A DNA stretch of 64,000 bases from Choristoneura fumiferana. Lineage: Eukaryota; Arthropoda; Insecta; Lepidoptera; Tortricidae. Position numbers and translations under genes: made by a program. Positions 9,871 to 20,491 of this stretch are shown one piece after another. The stretch lies in contig NC_133494.1 in assembly GCF_025370935.1 (NCBI RefSeq), positions 12,507,832 to 12,571,831 on the forward strand. The letters run 5' to 3'. How positions within the stretch are numbered: the stretch's first letter is position 1; each line of letters starts with the position of its first letter. The notes below the pieces were generated by a model, which ran no database searches, was not told where the DNA came from, and saw only the letters and a program-made list of their open reading frames with translations.

Positions 9871-11340
9871 CATATAAAAGTGAACCGCCAGAACGGGAAA
9901 AAACGAGACAGAGCAGGATGGCGCTCTACAACACCATTATGACACGTTTCTCCCAAACAAAGCATTATTTCTCTGGAGTTTTAAAGCAATTCGATTCTTG
10001 GCCTTGGGAATCGCGAAAAACTTGACAAAATGTGATATTGAGTGTGTAAATTTTGTATATTAAGCAAAATAAAATCACAAGTTCGAATTTCGAGCCAAAG
10101 ACGAGTGATCTATTATCTATGCCCGTGTTGCCATTCAGGAAAAATAATTCTATTCATTATCCTGCATTGCAGTCTGTAAATCTCTTTACCCATTCATTGC
10201 CGCGCGCCAGATTACGCTGGGCTTAGAGTCATTAAATTTGGTATGTAGATAGCTGGATGTCTGAAATATCACATAGGCTACTTTTATTCCAATATTCCCA
10301 AATATTACGATATCAATTTTGGGATTTCTCACGGGAATTTGATAATACTATCTAATATCCAAAGCTAAAACTATATATAAACTAAACTAATATTACAAAA
10401 TAAAAATGTCATCCAAATTTTCTGCCTCAGGCATTGACCCCAAGACACTGGCAGCATTACCTCTCTGAACTGTTATTCCTAATCTTTGCGAGAGGTAAGT
10501 GCCAGCCAGGTGCCAGCCCTGGGGTCGCCTGAGGCCAAAAACAGACGAGTAGATAAGTCCTTGCTAAAAAGTTTGGTGTCTTTCGACCATGGTCCCATTG
10601 TCTCGAAAGCAAGCGCCGCAAACTCAACTCAACCAGATCGAATAGTTTACGCGTGCGAAGCCGCGGGTAAACACTAGTTAATACCTACAATAATACATTT
10701 GCTGTAGTAGACGCGTATACTTACTGCAGCATAATGCTAAGTCAAATTCTTTTTCGACTTATTTGTGTATTATTTTAAGAGTCAGTGTACCTTTTGATGT
10801 ATCATAAAGTTATGTCTATATCTGTCTGTTTGAAGTTGAAAATCTCGTTCGTGATAAATTTTGTTTCCTTTTTTTTCAGTGGGTAAAATTAAATGTTAAT
10901 TTTCTGTTACAATAAGCGCTTTTAACGGTAAGATTTCCTATTTTCTAACCGTGTTTTTCATCTTTTTTGCTAACCCAATTGTATTTAGATGCTGCTTGTG
11001 GTGTCAAAAGTACAAATTATATGAAATGATCCTTGATGAATAATAATAAAGTAATGAATAAAGTAATCATGTGATTGTCTTTATGGCAATTATAAGGTAC
11101 GATACAAGTTTTAATGACTTCCTGATACAAGTTTCCAAATTAATTCGAGTTTAAACTGTGTAACTTATGTGTATAAGTACCTAATTATAACCGTTACTTT
11201 TTGTCAATTAAAATAATACTTGAATAACGGCATAAATATGACAAACTCGAAACCTATGCAGAAGCAACGTCACACGACGCTGTCTACTCGTAGCCACGAG
11301 GGGGGATAGCTACTCCAAAATTCATTCGTTATAATTTCGT
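9871..11340. other. Non-coding; weak palindrome at 10421-10545 only
   Basis: CTGCCTCAGGCATTGACCCC (about 10421) is partly mirrored by CTGGGGTCGCCTGAGGCC (about 10519), probably an old MITE. Positions 10725-10830 resemble 47930-48055 (GCAGCATAATGC...AAAGTTATGTCTA). No gene is seen. Confidence 0.4.
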
Positions 11341-11383
11341 TCGTTTTTGTCCCATAGAACATACATACATTACATGAGTAATT

Positions 11384-11587
11384 TTGGCCATGAACACAAT
11401 CCGCGGGCGGAAGACCAAGAGAGGTCGGAGGGGGCAAGAGAGGGTGGAAGAGTTGGTGCTACCCGACCAGCCAGGGGTGCCGCTACCTGCGCCCAGAGAG
11501 GAGCCCTATCAGCAAGCGCCACTTCGCAGTAACCGCTGTAAGTCTTTCTTCATGGCATGCATAAGCCTCCTCGCAGTGGGAGTGTAG
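11384..11587 (+). CDS. Unrecognised 67-codon open frame, possibly a retroelement remnant
   Basis: The frame lies in a locally GC-rich stretch. It encodes a basic N-terminus (RGRKTKRGRRGQ), a Pro/Glu-rich middle and a hydrophobic C-terminus (FFMACISLLAVGV) before a stop. I do not recognise the protein. The basic-then-hydrophobic layout could be a fragment of a retroelement polyprotein or a chance frame in a GC-rich repeat. A tRNA-like SINE piece follows immediately. No splice sites or promoter were identified. Confidence 0.15.
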   Translation: MAMNTIRGRKTKRGRRGQERVEELVLPDQPGVPLPAPREEPYQQAPLRSNRCKSFFMACISLLAVGV

Positions 11588-11599
11588 AGGTAGTTCCCA

Positions 11600-11692
11600 A
11601 GTGTCTCCAGTGCCCGAAAAATGATAATCTCGGAGATGCAAGTCCGGTTCGATCCTCTAGTCAGACCACTAGGCTATCGTGACGTAAATGTT
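11600..11692 (-). mobile_element. tRNA-like SINE head fragment, reverse
   Basis: The minus strand reads CACGATAGCCTAGTGGTCTG (box A-like), then GAGGATCGAACCGGACTTGC (box B-like, weakened). No intact cloverleaf is seen. Confidence 0.45.
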
Positions 11693-11759
11693 GCTTGTTA
11701 CCTTAGATGAATGATTGGTCTCGAGCGCGCGAGACCAATCATTCATCTAAGCTTGTTAC
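11693..11759. repeat. Perfect 22-bp-arm hairpin between 9-bp direct repeats
   Basis: Arms 11702-11723 (CTTAGATGAATGATTGGTCT plus CG) and 11730-11751 are exact reverse complements around a 6-base loop. GCTTGTTAC occurs at 11693-11701 and again at 11751-11759, the second copy sharing the last arm base. Confidence 0.85.
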
Positions 11760-11849
11760 ATTACAAGAGTCCGTTCCGTGACACGATTAACATATAAAGT
11801 GGTTTGAAAAAATATGGTGTCTCCCTGAAACATAAAATTGGGGTCATTT

Positions 11850-12010
11850 TTATTACGCTAAAACACGCGATAGTAATATTTACCTCGACGTTTCACCCAC
11901 GTAACAGTGGCCGTGGTCACGAGTAGACTGAAGTGTATGTTCGAACTACCCGCACTTGATCACAAAGAGTACCGGCACTCGTATCGCGAACTACCCGCAC
12001 TTGGTCATTT
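11850..12010. repeat. Dispersed repeat fragment (CGACGTTTCACCC type)
   Basis: It contains TACCTCGACGTTTCACCCAC and CAGTGGCCGTGGTCACGAGT, which I recognise as a frequent lepidopteran interspersed repeat. CGAACTACCCGCACTTG is duplicated at about 11942 and 11988. Confidence 0.45.
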
Positions 12011-12278
12011 TTAGTTGTCACAAAAGTTTAAAACATTATATTTTTTATTATATTATTCAAGCATAAAGATGATGTAGTATCGTACAGCCTTTTAACGTGC
12101 TTATTGGTCTATTTTAGGTACGCGATCGGACCCGGTTGGACTGAATGAACGACCAACACACCAAGAAAGTCATATCGTCCAGAAGGTAAAGTATTTTTCT
12201 ACTACTGGGCAAGGGAGATATCCCTTTCGTCATTCTTCAAGTTAGAATACCTCGTGCCTACAGTACGATTACTTGGAG

Positions 12279-12419
12279 TTAACACTTGACAGATGGGCGT
12301 GCCTTCAGTTAATTTTCAACTTTGACGTCATACAAATAAAATAGTTTTTACATAATCACGTTGGGTATGACGTCAAAGTTGAAAATTGACTGAAGGCACG
12401 CCCATCTGTCAAGTGTTAA
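12279..12419. mobile_element. TTAA-flanked palindromic MITE (piggyBac-like)
   Basis: Between TTAA tetramers (12279-12282 and 12416-12419) lie inverted arms of about 51 bp starting CACTTGACAGATGGGCGTGC, with a single mismatch, around a spacer of about 30 bp. TTAA duplication is the hallmark of piggyBac elements. The superfamily is inferred from that alone. Confidence 0.75.
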
Positions 12420-12437
12420 CTCGAATTAATCAAACTG

Positions 12438-12576
12438 TACAGTCAAGGGCAAAGATATCGACACGGCCAAAGTTGCAAAAATATGTATACATGGCCTTAA
12501 TGTTAAGTGCATAGAGTCGCGTATACATACATTTATTGCAACTTTGGCCGTGTCGATATCTTTGCCCTTGACTGTA
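12438..12576. mobile_element. TA-flanked palindromic MITE, family D copy 1
   Basis: The ends are TACAGTCAAGGGCAAAGATA and its reverse complement, with near-identical arms of about 43 bp. TA at the ends suggests Tc1/mariner-type insertion. Relatives: 20957-21090, 29129-29275 and 61525-61677. Confidence 0.8.
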
Positions 12577-12948
12577 CCTACCTACCTACACATTGAGTCT
12601 CACAATTGGGCAAAGGCCTTCCGTTCTTTTTGATATCAACTCTGTCAAGAATATGCTCTTACGGTCATACCACTCAATTGTATACCTAAGCGTCCAAGTC
12701 CGCCCCGCTGCGATCAACATAAAATGCTTGTCCAGGAACCCAAAGAGCTTCGAAGGGTTTTGGAACCAGCATTGTGGATTTATTTAGTAGGAAATAATTG
12801 GCCCGTAAATACACTATTAATATCGTTACTTTCACGCGAATATTATAGGTAGATAGTCCCATGAGAGTTAAAGTGAATGATTACACACACAGCTATAACA
12901 AGTCGTGTAATAACAGCAGAATTTTGACATTTATGGCGGCCACATACA
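12577..12948. other. Non-coding, nothing recognised
   Basis: A 64-codon frame (12593-12787) has no family resemblance, repeat or splice context. I see no feature. Confidence 0.4.
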
Positions 12949-13150
12949 ATTGGAATTTCGATTCGAAATATCGATTCGGAATTCCGTAAATACATCACAC
13001 ACGTACGTTTATTTCAATCCCGAAAGCACATGCCACTATGCGGAATTCCGAATCAGAGACAAGTTCGAACGGAAACTACTGTCTGTATGTGATGTACTGT
13101 GATTTACTGCGTTCGATATCCCGAATCGATTCTTCGAATTGAAATTCCAA
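12949..13150. mobile_element. Palindromic MITE with GATTCG/GGAATTCC-rich arms
   Basis: The left arm TTGGAATTTCGATTCGAAAT then ATCGATTCGGAATTCCG is mirrored at the right by CGAATCGATTCTTCGAATTG then AAATTCCAA, imperfectly. An internal GCGGAATTCCGAATC lies near 13040. A similar inverted structure lies at 31015-31480. Confidence 0.6.
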
Positions 13151-13889
13151 AACGTCCCCTTTTTATGCAATAAGTTATTTGAAGAAGAGAAACCGCACGA
13201 TTTTTGGTATCGAATTGGTTTCGATCAGTTCAAAGAACACACGTTGGCAAAGTTCAGCCCAAGTAATTTGGATTTAACTTCACTATGATAGACAGTGTTA
13301 CGCACTATAGTTTTGAAATAAGTAATAGGTACTAAGTACATTTTTATATGTTTCTTGCAGATCTCTATAGGTACCGGACATACCGAGGTGCTTAAGGATA
13401 GATATGACCGAGTCGATTGGCTGAATTATGATACAGCGACGCGCACACTGCTCCGTGCTGTATTTTCTAGTTTGTACGTAATTTATAGTATTTTAAACTC
13501 TCGTGATTTTCTCGGCTCAGGATGGCTTCGTCTACAGTCCCAGTCACCTTTTTAAATCGTCCTCATTCTCATAATTATGTTCTACTGTTCTGATTCGCCA
13601 ACATGTCTATATCGTCACATTCCTATACATGATAAATAAAAAAAAATAAACTGTTTATTATCAATCAGAATAACATTACAAAATTTTATAATTTTATAAC
13701 GTACGCTTTCTTACGTGGTTTACATCCACATTCCTAATTAGACTACAGTGCCAACTCGTCAACATTCCTTTTTAGACCACAGTGCCAAATCGTCAACAGT
13801 ATTGTATCGTTCATTATTCAGACTTCTCAATTTTCTGTTATTCTGCCTGTAGACGCCACGGGGTTCGCAGTTTTCTGTGCTTAGACGCA
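13151..13889. other. Non-coding; short tandem duplication at 13731-13798
   Basis: The ~38-bp unit TTAGACTACAGTGCCAACTC-GTCAACATTCC is repeated once with changes. An A-rich segment (13625-13690) may be a LINE tail in reverse. No gene. Confidence 0.4.
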
Positions 13890-13972
13890 TGTTTCATCAA
13901 AATCGGTTTAGCTGTTTTTGAGATATTGAACTTTGAAGTGACAAAGACGGGGTTTTCCAATTTTTTGTTGGT
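13890..13972 (-). repeat. Interspersed repeat C fragment
   Basis: Matches only the GTTTCATCAAAATCGGTTTA to TTTTTGTTGGTTA end of the element. Confidence 0.7.
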
Positions 13973-14148
13973 TATAACTGTGCCCAGTCTAAAACAGTAA
14001 TAAAACAAAACAATACAGTATAATACTCCAATTAAATGTTTTAGCGAGGTTGCATGCATGGGTAGGTGCTATTTAGTTAATTTAATAGTGGCCGTTTTTC
14101 TGGTCGTCTGTTTATTTTCTAAAAACGGCGAATCGCAACTGACGAGTA

Positions 14149-14333
14149 CAAGTTAGGGGTGCCACTCTTTACCGGCCCGGATAATACCAACATGGAAATA
14201 CCGACCCTGTTTTTCGTGTACACGCCCATAGAAGCCCATGCCAGTTTCTATGGGCGTGTACCTACATGTAAACAAGGTAGATATTTCCATGTCGGTATTA
14301 TCCGGGCGGGTAAAGAGTGTCACCCCAAATTAG
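14149..14333. mobile_element. hAT-type MITE family M, with 8-bp duplications
   Basis: The element is 14157-14325, with GGGTGCCACTCTTTACCGGC ends mirrored by AAAGAGTGTCACCC. It is flanked by CAAGTTAG (14149-14156) and CAAATTAG (14326-14333), an 8-bp duplication with one change. Internal arms include TTTCTATGGGCGTGTA. The second copy is at 39885-40066. Confidence 0.85.
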
Positions 14334-15130
14334 GAGTGTGGAGTCACAAATCCAGTTGGATAACTTACTTAGCAAAACAGTATTTTTTTTAATAATTAAG
14401 GTATTTAGTAGTAAATGCAATAAACTAATATAAAATAAAAAAATACTTTTGGAGTGTCTGAGGTTTGTACATAGTCATTTAATTAACACCTTGTATAAGT
14501 GCCAACAAATTATTTATCTATGTTTATATTCTATCAATACTTTAACACGTGTTATCTCTCATCAAAACAATTAATTTAAATTTGAAATGAAGGAAACTCG
14601 TATATAAGTTTTTCGTTTTAATTTTCCGAACAAAAGAAATAATTAAAATGCTTTCCAAACATAGTCATGTCTGTACTTAACTGACAAGATGTTTAATTCT
14701 TTCAATCAAGTGAACATGTTTGTCACAAGTAAATGTCAAATGATCAGCGGATTTATTTTTTTAATTTTAGAGGTATCATAAAGTAGCCAGTTCAGAAGAA
14801 GAGAGATAGCTAAGAAGTGCTTCAGTAACTGACTGAATTTATAAAATTAATTTATGTATTAAAACTTCATCTTTGATTGTATTTTCAGCATTCTGGCATC
14901 GCGCACTCTGACAGGATATCTACCATACCCTCCTCATGGTCGTACACTACGACTTAAAAAGTCAGCCGTTAACGACATCATCGTCGAGGTGACCAGAAGG
15001 TTCAGAGTGTGCTCTGCATGTGTGAAGTTAGTATTTTTGTTTTTGAGAGATTTAGCCAATATAACGGAACCTGCAAAAAAAGTTTATTTTTTTAACATGA
15101 TCAATGTTTAAAATTATTATTCTTATTATA
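14334..15130. other. AT-rich non-coding, nothing recognised
   Basis: Positions 14881-15010 are somewhat richer in GC (GCATTCTGGCATCGCGCACT...). They carry no open frame or recognised repeat. Confidence 0.4.
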
Positions 15131-15132
15131 AG

Positions 15133-15440
15133 CCGTGGTGGCCTAGTGGTTTGACCTATCGCCTCTCAAGCAGAGGGTCGTGGGTTCAAACCCCGGGTCG
15201 CACCTCTGAGTTTTTCGAAATTAATGTGCGGAATTACATTTGAATTTTACCACGAGCTTTGCAGTGAAGGAAAACAGCTTGAGGAAACCTGCACAAACCT
15301 GCAAAATGCAAAGATGCAATTCAATGGTGCGTGTGAAGTTCCCAATCCGCACTGGGCCCGCGTGGGAACTATGGCCCAAGCCCTCTTGTTCTGAGAGGAG
15401 GCCTGTGCCCAGCAGTGGGACGTATATAGGGTGGGATGGT
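15133..15440 (+). mobile_element. tRNA-headed SINE, full-length copy 1
   Basis: The head has GGTGGCCTAGTGGTTTGACC (box A-like) and GGGTTCAAACCCCGGGTCGC (box B-like). The body is TTTTTCGAAATTAATGTGCG... and TTCCCAATCCGCACTGGGCC. The 3' end is GAGGAGGCCTGTGCCCAGCA-GTGGGACGTATATAGGGTGGG. The last block resembles the RTE LINE 3' end here, as expected if the SINE borrows that LINE's machinery. Second copy: 59499-59790. Confidence 0.8.
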
Positions 15441-15849
15441 ACGCACAGTCGAACTATTTAATTCCTGACCCACCGTAGAACGTTCTCACAGTAAGTGTCG
15501 TAATAAATTCCCTTGTCAGAGATGCAATGTCCCTATAACTTTTTTTACGATAAGGTTCCACATGTATACCAGGGTTCCACAATTGGTTAAACTAAATAGG
15601 ATAAAGACATTTTAACAGAATTGTTATAAAACAAACCTGACCTAACCTATAGTTTTCTATAGGATGACCATTTAATTTTTTCAGAAAAAAAATAAAGTTT
15701 CAGTGGGAAAAAACTATGACAAACGATTATTCGGACAAACATTACGGTATGACTAGCGAAAAGTATGCGAACTTTGGCGCTCCGGTAGCTCAGTTATGCG
15801 AGTAGAATCGAACCTTGCATTAAAAGCCCATGGCCAGAGGCAGTCTGTA
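15441..15849. other. Non-coding; partial MITE arm at 15445-15490
   Basis: TTTAATTCCTGACCCACCGT resembles the arm of the element at 51246-51378. The rest is unassigned. Confidence 0.35.
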
Positions 15850-16026
15850 TAATCTAACCAACAAGAAGTTGGAAAACCCCGACTTTGTCACTTCAAAGTT
15901 CAATATCTCAAAAACTGCATTCAAATCGGTCCACCCGTTTAAGAGCTACGGTGCCACAGACAGACAGACATACAGACACACATAGCGGTCAAACTTATAA
16001 CAACCCTCTTTTTGCGTGGGGGACTA
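15850..16026 (+). repeat. Interspersed repeat C, internally deleted
   Basis: It starts AATCTAACCAACAAGAAGTT and jumps from CAATATCTCAAAAACTGCAT directly to the AAATCGGTCCACCCGTTTAA block, losing about 60 bp. It ends TTTTTGCGTGGGGGACTAA. Confidence 0.75.
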
Positions 16027-16261
16027 AAAATGGTATTTAGCGATGATAATCCAAATTATTTTTTTGTTGCAGAAGGGTGATTGTAGCCAAATGTTTTGAG
16101 GAGTGCATGTTCAGAAGAGGTTTGGAACAGCGTTGGATTGATATAGAACGAGAAGTCAGACTACGCTACACAATCATGTTCCATCCTCGCGCTTTTGGGT
16201 GACCTAGTGGCTCAGAATACTTCCGTCCTTATGCGGAAGTAACTATGTCTATCGGTCTGTT

Positions 16262-16383
16262 GGGCTACTACGAAATTCGAAGTTCGTATCGTGCGGTCCC
16301 TCTCACTCTCGTACTGAATAACATAAGCGTCAGTGGGACGGCAAGAGAGGAAGTTCGAATTTTGCACTTCGTAGAATAGGGCC
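16262..16383. mobile_element. MITE family N copy 1 (GGGCTACTACGAA)
   Basis: The ends GGGCTACTACGAAATTCGAA and TTCGTAGAATAGGGCC are imperfect inverted repeats. The interior carries GTTCGTATCGTGCGGTCCC. Other copies: 35763-35891 and 42424-42548. Confidence 0.7.
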
Positions 16384-16611
16384 TGGTTACCTCTACCTAC
16401 ACTGCACTACACTCTCGAACCGCTGAATAATGCACCGCTGATGTAATTTGGTGAAGAAAGTTGGATAATTCTGGGATCGCAATCAAAAAATTATTCACAG
16501 ATTCTTGTGCAATTCAGCTAGTATCGAAAAACTAGAAGTATTCGGGTACCGCCTGCAACCAAGTCCAAAATCTTGTGTATTAACTATGCTTAAAGTGAAT
16601 TTTGGGTTAAG

Positions 16612-16856
16612 AGGATTTTTTTTATTCGACTGGATGGCAAACGAGCAAGTGGGTCACCTGATGGTAAGAGATTACCACCGCCCATAGACACCTGCAACAC
16701 CAGGAGGATTGCAGATGCGTTGCCAACCTAGAGGCCTAAGATGGGATACCTCAAGTGCCAGTAATTTCACCGGCTGTCTTACTCTCCACGCCGAAACACA
16801 ACAATGTAAGCACTGCTATTTCACGGCAGGATTAGCGAGCAAGAAGGTCCTGTTTT
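16612..16856 (-). mobile_element. LINE 3' tail (family P), reverse
   Basis: The T-run and TCGACTGGATGGCAAACGAG at the left, and CGAAACACAACAATGTAAGC then GGCAGGATTAGCGAGCAAG at the right, match in reverse the + strand copies at 29849-30140 and 42549-42800. No coding region remains. Confidence 0.75.
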
Positions 16857-17207
16857 GAGGATTATGTAGTCACGGCTAATCGTGCAGACAACTACGTTAT
16901 AGTTTATTAGATGTTCGAAATAAATATTTTACATTTGATATCTTTCTTTAATTATATTCAAAACTTAGAGAGTTTTTGATAACATTGATATAGATAAGTA
17001 AGTGAAGAACAAATAGGTAACATTATAAGACGACCAAAACCTGAAACTTGATATAAGTAACTATACAATTTTACGACAATCTTTTTGGTACGGTCGTGGT
17101 AGGTACGGTCGATGTACAGACCAAATACCTGAAATAAATAAATATAATATTAAATGATTAATTACATTACATCAACATCACACACATTAGTTCACTTAAA
17201 AAATATT
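16857..17207. other. AT-rich non-coding, nothing recognised
   Basis: GGTACGGTCGTGGTAGGTACGG (17091) is a small tandem duplication. Nothing else is seen. Confidence 0.4.
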
Positions 17208-17625
17208 TTTTACAAGCTTTTATTTAGTTTCACCTGTCTGTCGTTCGTCTGTCTGTCAAATCTTGCAAGTTAAATTCGATCAACTTTCAGTACCACTACC
17301 ATGAGTTTACAGTGACCGTACTCGATAGCGACGGCGTAAATTATTTGTATGGAGAGATTGTACAGCGCCTCTACAAATAATTTACGGATGTGGTATGGTA
17401 CAAGTAGTTGGATTGACTTGAAATTTGGTATACTGTGTAACTTGCGTGACAATACAATAATCTGGTAGTGACATCCTGGTAGTCCAACTAGAGTCGTCTC
17501 CACAGGACGGAACTCTTCAACGGTTAATGGCATCGACTTGAAATTTGGTATGCAAATGTAGTTTGAGTGACAATAAAGTACAGCCAGCAAAAAAGCTTGT
17601 ATTCAAAATTTAATTTTTACCAAAA
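17208..17625 (+). repeat. Dispersed repeat E, with internal palindrome
   Basis: Runs from AAGCTTTTATTTAGTTTCAC through TTGACTTGAAATTTGGTATA, GGTAGTCCAACTAGAGTCGT and CTCTTCAACGGTTAATGGCA to CAGCCAGCAAAAAAGCTTGT. A reverse copy lies at 62035-62370. A 15-bp inverted repeat CGTAAATTATTTGTA (17336-17385) sits inside and looks like an added insertion. Confidence 0.7.
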
Positions 17626-17644
17626 ACTTTTTATTATTTATAAC

Positions 17645-17885
17645 AAAACAAGCTTTTGCCCGCGGCTTCACCCGCATGGAAATCGGTCATCGCGCGCACT
17701 GTTTCCTCGGGAACTGTGCATTTTTCTGGGATATAGGTAAAGTAGCCTGTCACTCTCTAGCCCATAAACTATCTCTATGCCAAAAATCACGTCAATTCGT
17801 CGCTCCGTTTTGACGTGAAAGACGGATAAACATAGAAACACACAAACAAACAAACACACTTTTGCATTTAAAATATTAAGTATGG
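17645..17885 (-). repeat. Dispersed repeat F (GCGGGCAAAAGC type), reverse
   Basis: Begins AAGCTTTTGCCCGCGGCTTC and carries TCACGTCAATTCGTCGCTCC and AAACACACAAACAAACAAAC. It is the reverse of the block at 46990-47230. Extremely common in moths and butterflies; class unresolved. Confidence 0.7.
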
Positions 17886-18284
17886 ATGGATATTAAGCTA
17901 AAGATCGGCCAATATGCCTAAAAAATCTTCCAGATAAAAAATAATTAGTGTGTAGGTACCTCCTTAATTCTGAGCACTTGGCCGTTTTAGGATGAAACCA
18001 GAATAGCTAATTTACCTTAACTCTTAATACTTAAGGCCCCATTTATTGGAGCATAATACCACAGAATCAAAAGTAGCTATCGAATAAGTACATACCTGAC
18101 AAAGGCTATTTTTAAAGCTGGTTATTATTTTTTATTATTACAATGGATATTATAACTTGTAACTAAAACAATAAGGTTGAATTTCCAAGTCAATGCATGT
18201 GGTCGCTAAATCGGCTCTACCTTTTTAAGAGTTAAATAATAGTTTGCCATTTACTGTTGGGGAAAAAAAGTTCTCGAGTGGTGA
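17886..18284. other. Non-coding, nothing recognised
   Basis: No open frame of note, RNA gene or known repeat was seen. Confidence 0.4.
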
Positions 18285-18445
18285 CCGCGAACCGGAAGAC
18301 GAAGCGTTGGCAGGCGTCCCACTAGGTGGACTGACGGCATCGTGAGAATTGCGGCTAACCGGTGGATGCAAGGGAGAGTTGGCGTTCTAAGGGCCTTTGT
18401 TCAGCAGTGGACGTCTTCTGGCTGATTATGATGATGATAATGATG
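18285..18445 (+). mobile_element. RTE-type LINE 3' fragment
   Basis: CGAACCGGAAGACGAAGCGT, GCAGTGGACGTCTTCTGGCT and the GATGATGATAATGATGA tail match the 3' end of the reverse-transcriptase fragment at 24840-26005. Confidence 0.7.
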
Positions 18446-18702
18446 AATAGTTTGCACTGTAGGTATATCACAAAACAAATCATTAGTTTAGGTACCTACT
18501 TCTAATAATGTGTATGAAATGTAGTCTTATGACATGTTCCAACTTGGGTCGTTAGAATTAATTTCTACGAAAAAACAGAGAACGTGCTTCAAAAAGTTAC
18601 ATTCATTAATGAGTTAGCGCCTCATATGTACCTATTAAAATCTATGAAAACACTAAAAAAACTTGTGTTCATGTACAGGATATACATATACGACATAAAT
18701 AA

Positions 18703-18915
18703 TCTAACTAACAAAAAGTTGGAAAACCCCCGACTTTGTCACTTCAAAGTTCAATATCTCAAAACCTGCTTTCAATTAAATAAAACCTGCAATTAAATAA
18801 AAATCGGTCCACCCATTTAAGAGCTACGGTGCCACAGACAGACAGACGGACACACACACAGACACTTATAGCGATCAAACTTATAACACCGCTCTTTTTG
18901 CGTCGGGGGTTAAAA
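18703..18915 (+). repeat. Interspersed repeat C
   Basis: From AATCTAACTAACAAAAAGTT to TTTTGCGTCGGGGGTTAAAA, with a short deletion and a local duplication (AATTAAATAAAACCTGC) in the middle. Confidence 0.75.
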
Positions 18916-20044
18916 AACGACGCCGATTCTCGAAGAAAATACTAAGTAGCGATAACAATTCTATTTTTCCTCTTAATATTTATTCGGTGGAATTACTGAA
19001 GACCATTTTAAAACTCGAATGGTCACGTAGACAGATGTTTTGTTGTGTTAAAATAATAACATTATGACGTAGGTAGGTACATTATGTTTCATTATCCTTA
19101 CAAAGCTGGGTTTTCCTTAAGTGGGTGAATAACATAGTTGTATTTAGCCAGAGCTGTAGGTATCTGTCCCCAAATATACTTACGTGTTTAATGGGCAACA
19201 GCTATCAAGTTTTATTTATTTTACTTCCTGAAAAGGTCATTTATTTTTATTGGGTTTTTTTTCCTATTTGCCCTAATAATGGAAAAAACTACACCGCAGT
19301 AGGTCTCTGGTCACATTTTTGTGTAGGTAAACAATTCGTGCTGAGTAAGAAAATTTCATATGGTACAGACCAGTGGCAAATATTAGGTCATTTACGTGGC
19401 TTTTGTATGTTTGCGTGTGTGTGTATGTGTAGCCGTAGCGCACTGATTTCATAGGGCAGGGTCGCAGCGAGCGTTTTGTTGCGTAAAAAAGATTTCTGTT
19501 ATGGGAAAAATTACCGTCGACAAGCCTAAATACGTCTTGGCATGCCCCAGTCTTGGCAAGCATCATTACAAATTATCGCATTGTCATCAGCTACCTTCAT
19601 GGAATACTACCTTATCAAAACAAGCACGGGGATCCAACAAAATAATGTGTCGTCGTCGTCGTCCCTTCTTCCCCCGGCCGGAGGCTCTGAAAAATATCCA
19701 GTGTTAAAGTTAACACATTGCGTGTTGCTGTGTCTTCGAACGCGAACCGCAGAACAATGAATGCTTACACAAAAAACCGTTACAAAGCGGTTGCATTCAT
19801 GATTATTAGGTTAAACTATACATAAACCACACCGTCAATATCTTGAATATTTAATTAATTAAGCCTTTAAGAGGCCACAGACGGTGGTGGTGTGTGCGGT
19901 GCGGTCTTGCGGCAAAGGAAAAACACACAAACTCACTTTGTGGTTATGGATCTCGGTTCAGACCGTAGAATATTAATTAGCTGCTTTGTACCTAACAACT
20001 CATTCATTATAATTCAATAACATGATGAATCGAAGTTACAGTCA
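18916..20044. other. Non-coding; short (CGT)n tract
   Basis: A CGTCGTCGTCGTCG microsatellite lies at 19650-19663, and TGTGTGTGTATGTG at about 19416. Open frames of 68-109 codons here lack any family signature, start context or splice context. Confidence 0.45.
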
Positions 20045-20184
20045 CATCATCATTATCATCATATTAATAGGGCGTCTATTGTTGGACATAGGCCGCCCCC
20101 ATAGACCTCCTGTTGCTTCGGTCGGAAGCGGCCTGCATCCAACGTGAGTCTGCGGCTTTAACCAGGTCATCCGTCCATCTAGTC
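20045..20184 (-). mobile_element. RTE-type LINE 3' fragment, reverse
   Basis: Tail CATCATCATTATCATCAT, then CGTCTATTGTTGGACATAGG, GAAGCGGCCTGCATCCAACG and CAGGTCATCCGTCCATCTAG. It is interrupted by the MITE at 20185-20428. Confidence 0.75.
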
Positions 20185-20436
20185 CAGCGGTTCTTAACCT
20201 TTTAGTCAGGAGGGACCATTTGACAAAATTTCTGTCTTGCCATGGACCAGCACCAACTGTTTGAAGGTAAGATAAGGTAAAAGTAAAATTGTAAATGAAT
20301 GAACGGTTGCGACCGCTACTTGACTGGCGCGTCGTTTTGCCAAGTCGTTGTTGATGGCTTCGCGGACTACTTCGAGTTCTTCCAGGGACCACCAGTGGTC
20401 CGCGGACCACCGGTTAAGAACCATACTGATCTAGAC
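20177..20436. mobile_element. hAT-type MITE (CAGCGGTTCTTAACC) with 8-bp duplications
   Basis: The element is 20185-20428. Its left end CAGCGGTTCTTAACC is matched by GGTTAAGAACCATACTG at the right. The flanks ATCTAGTC (20177-20184) and ATCTAGAC (20429-20436) agree at 7 of 8 bases. The CAG-start TIR and 8-bp duplication fit hAT. It is inserted in the RTE fragment. The 122-codon minus-strand frame across it is spurious. Confidence 0.8.
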
Positions 20437-20491
20437 CATATCAATGAAGTACAATATTTTTGGTTAAAAATATTCGAGATAGGTACATAAT

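Noticed and set aside
12279..12576. CRISPR-like array or bacterial-type repeats
   Set aside because: The repeats are inverted, eukaryotic MITE-type palindromes; no direct repeats with regular spacers exist in the window.
20042..20410. 122-codon minus-strand frame
   Set aside because: It crosses the border between an RTE fragment and a hAT MITE, so it cannot be one coding unit.
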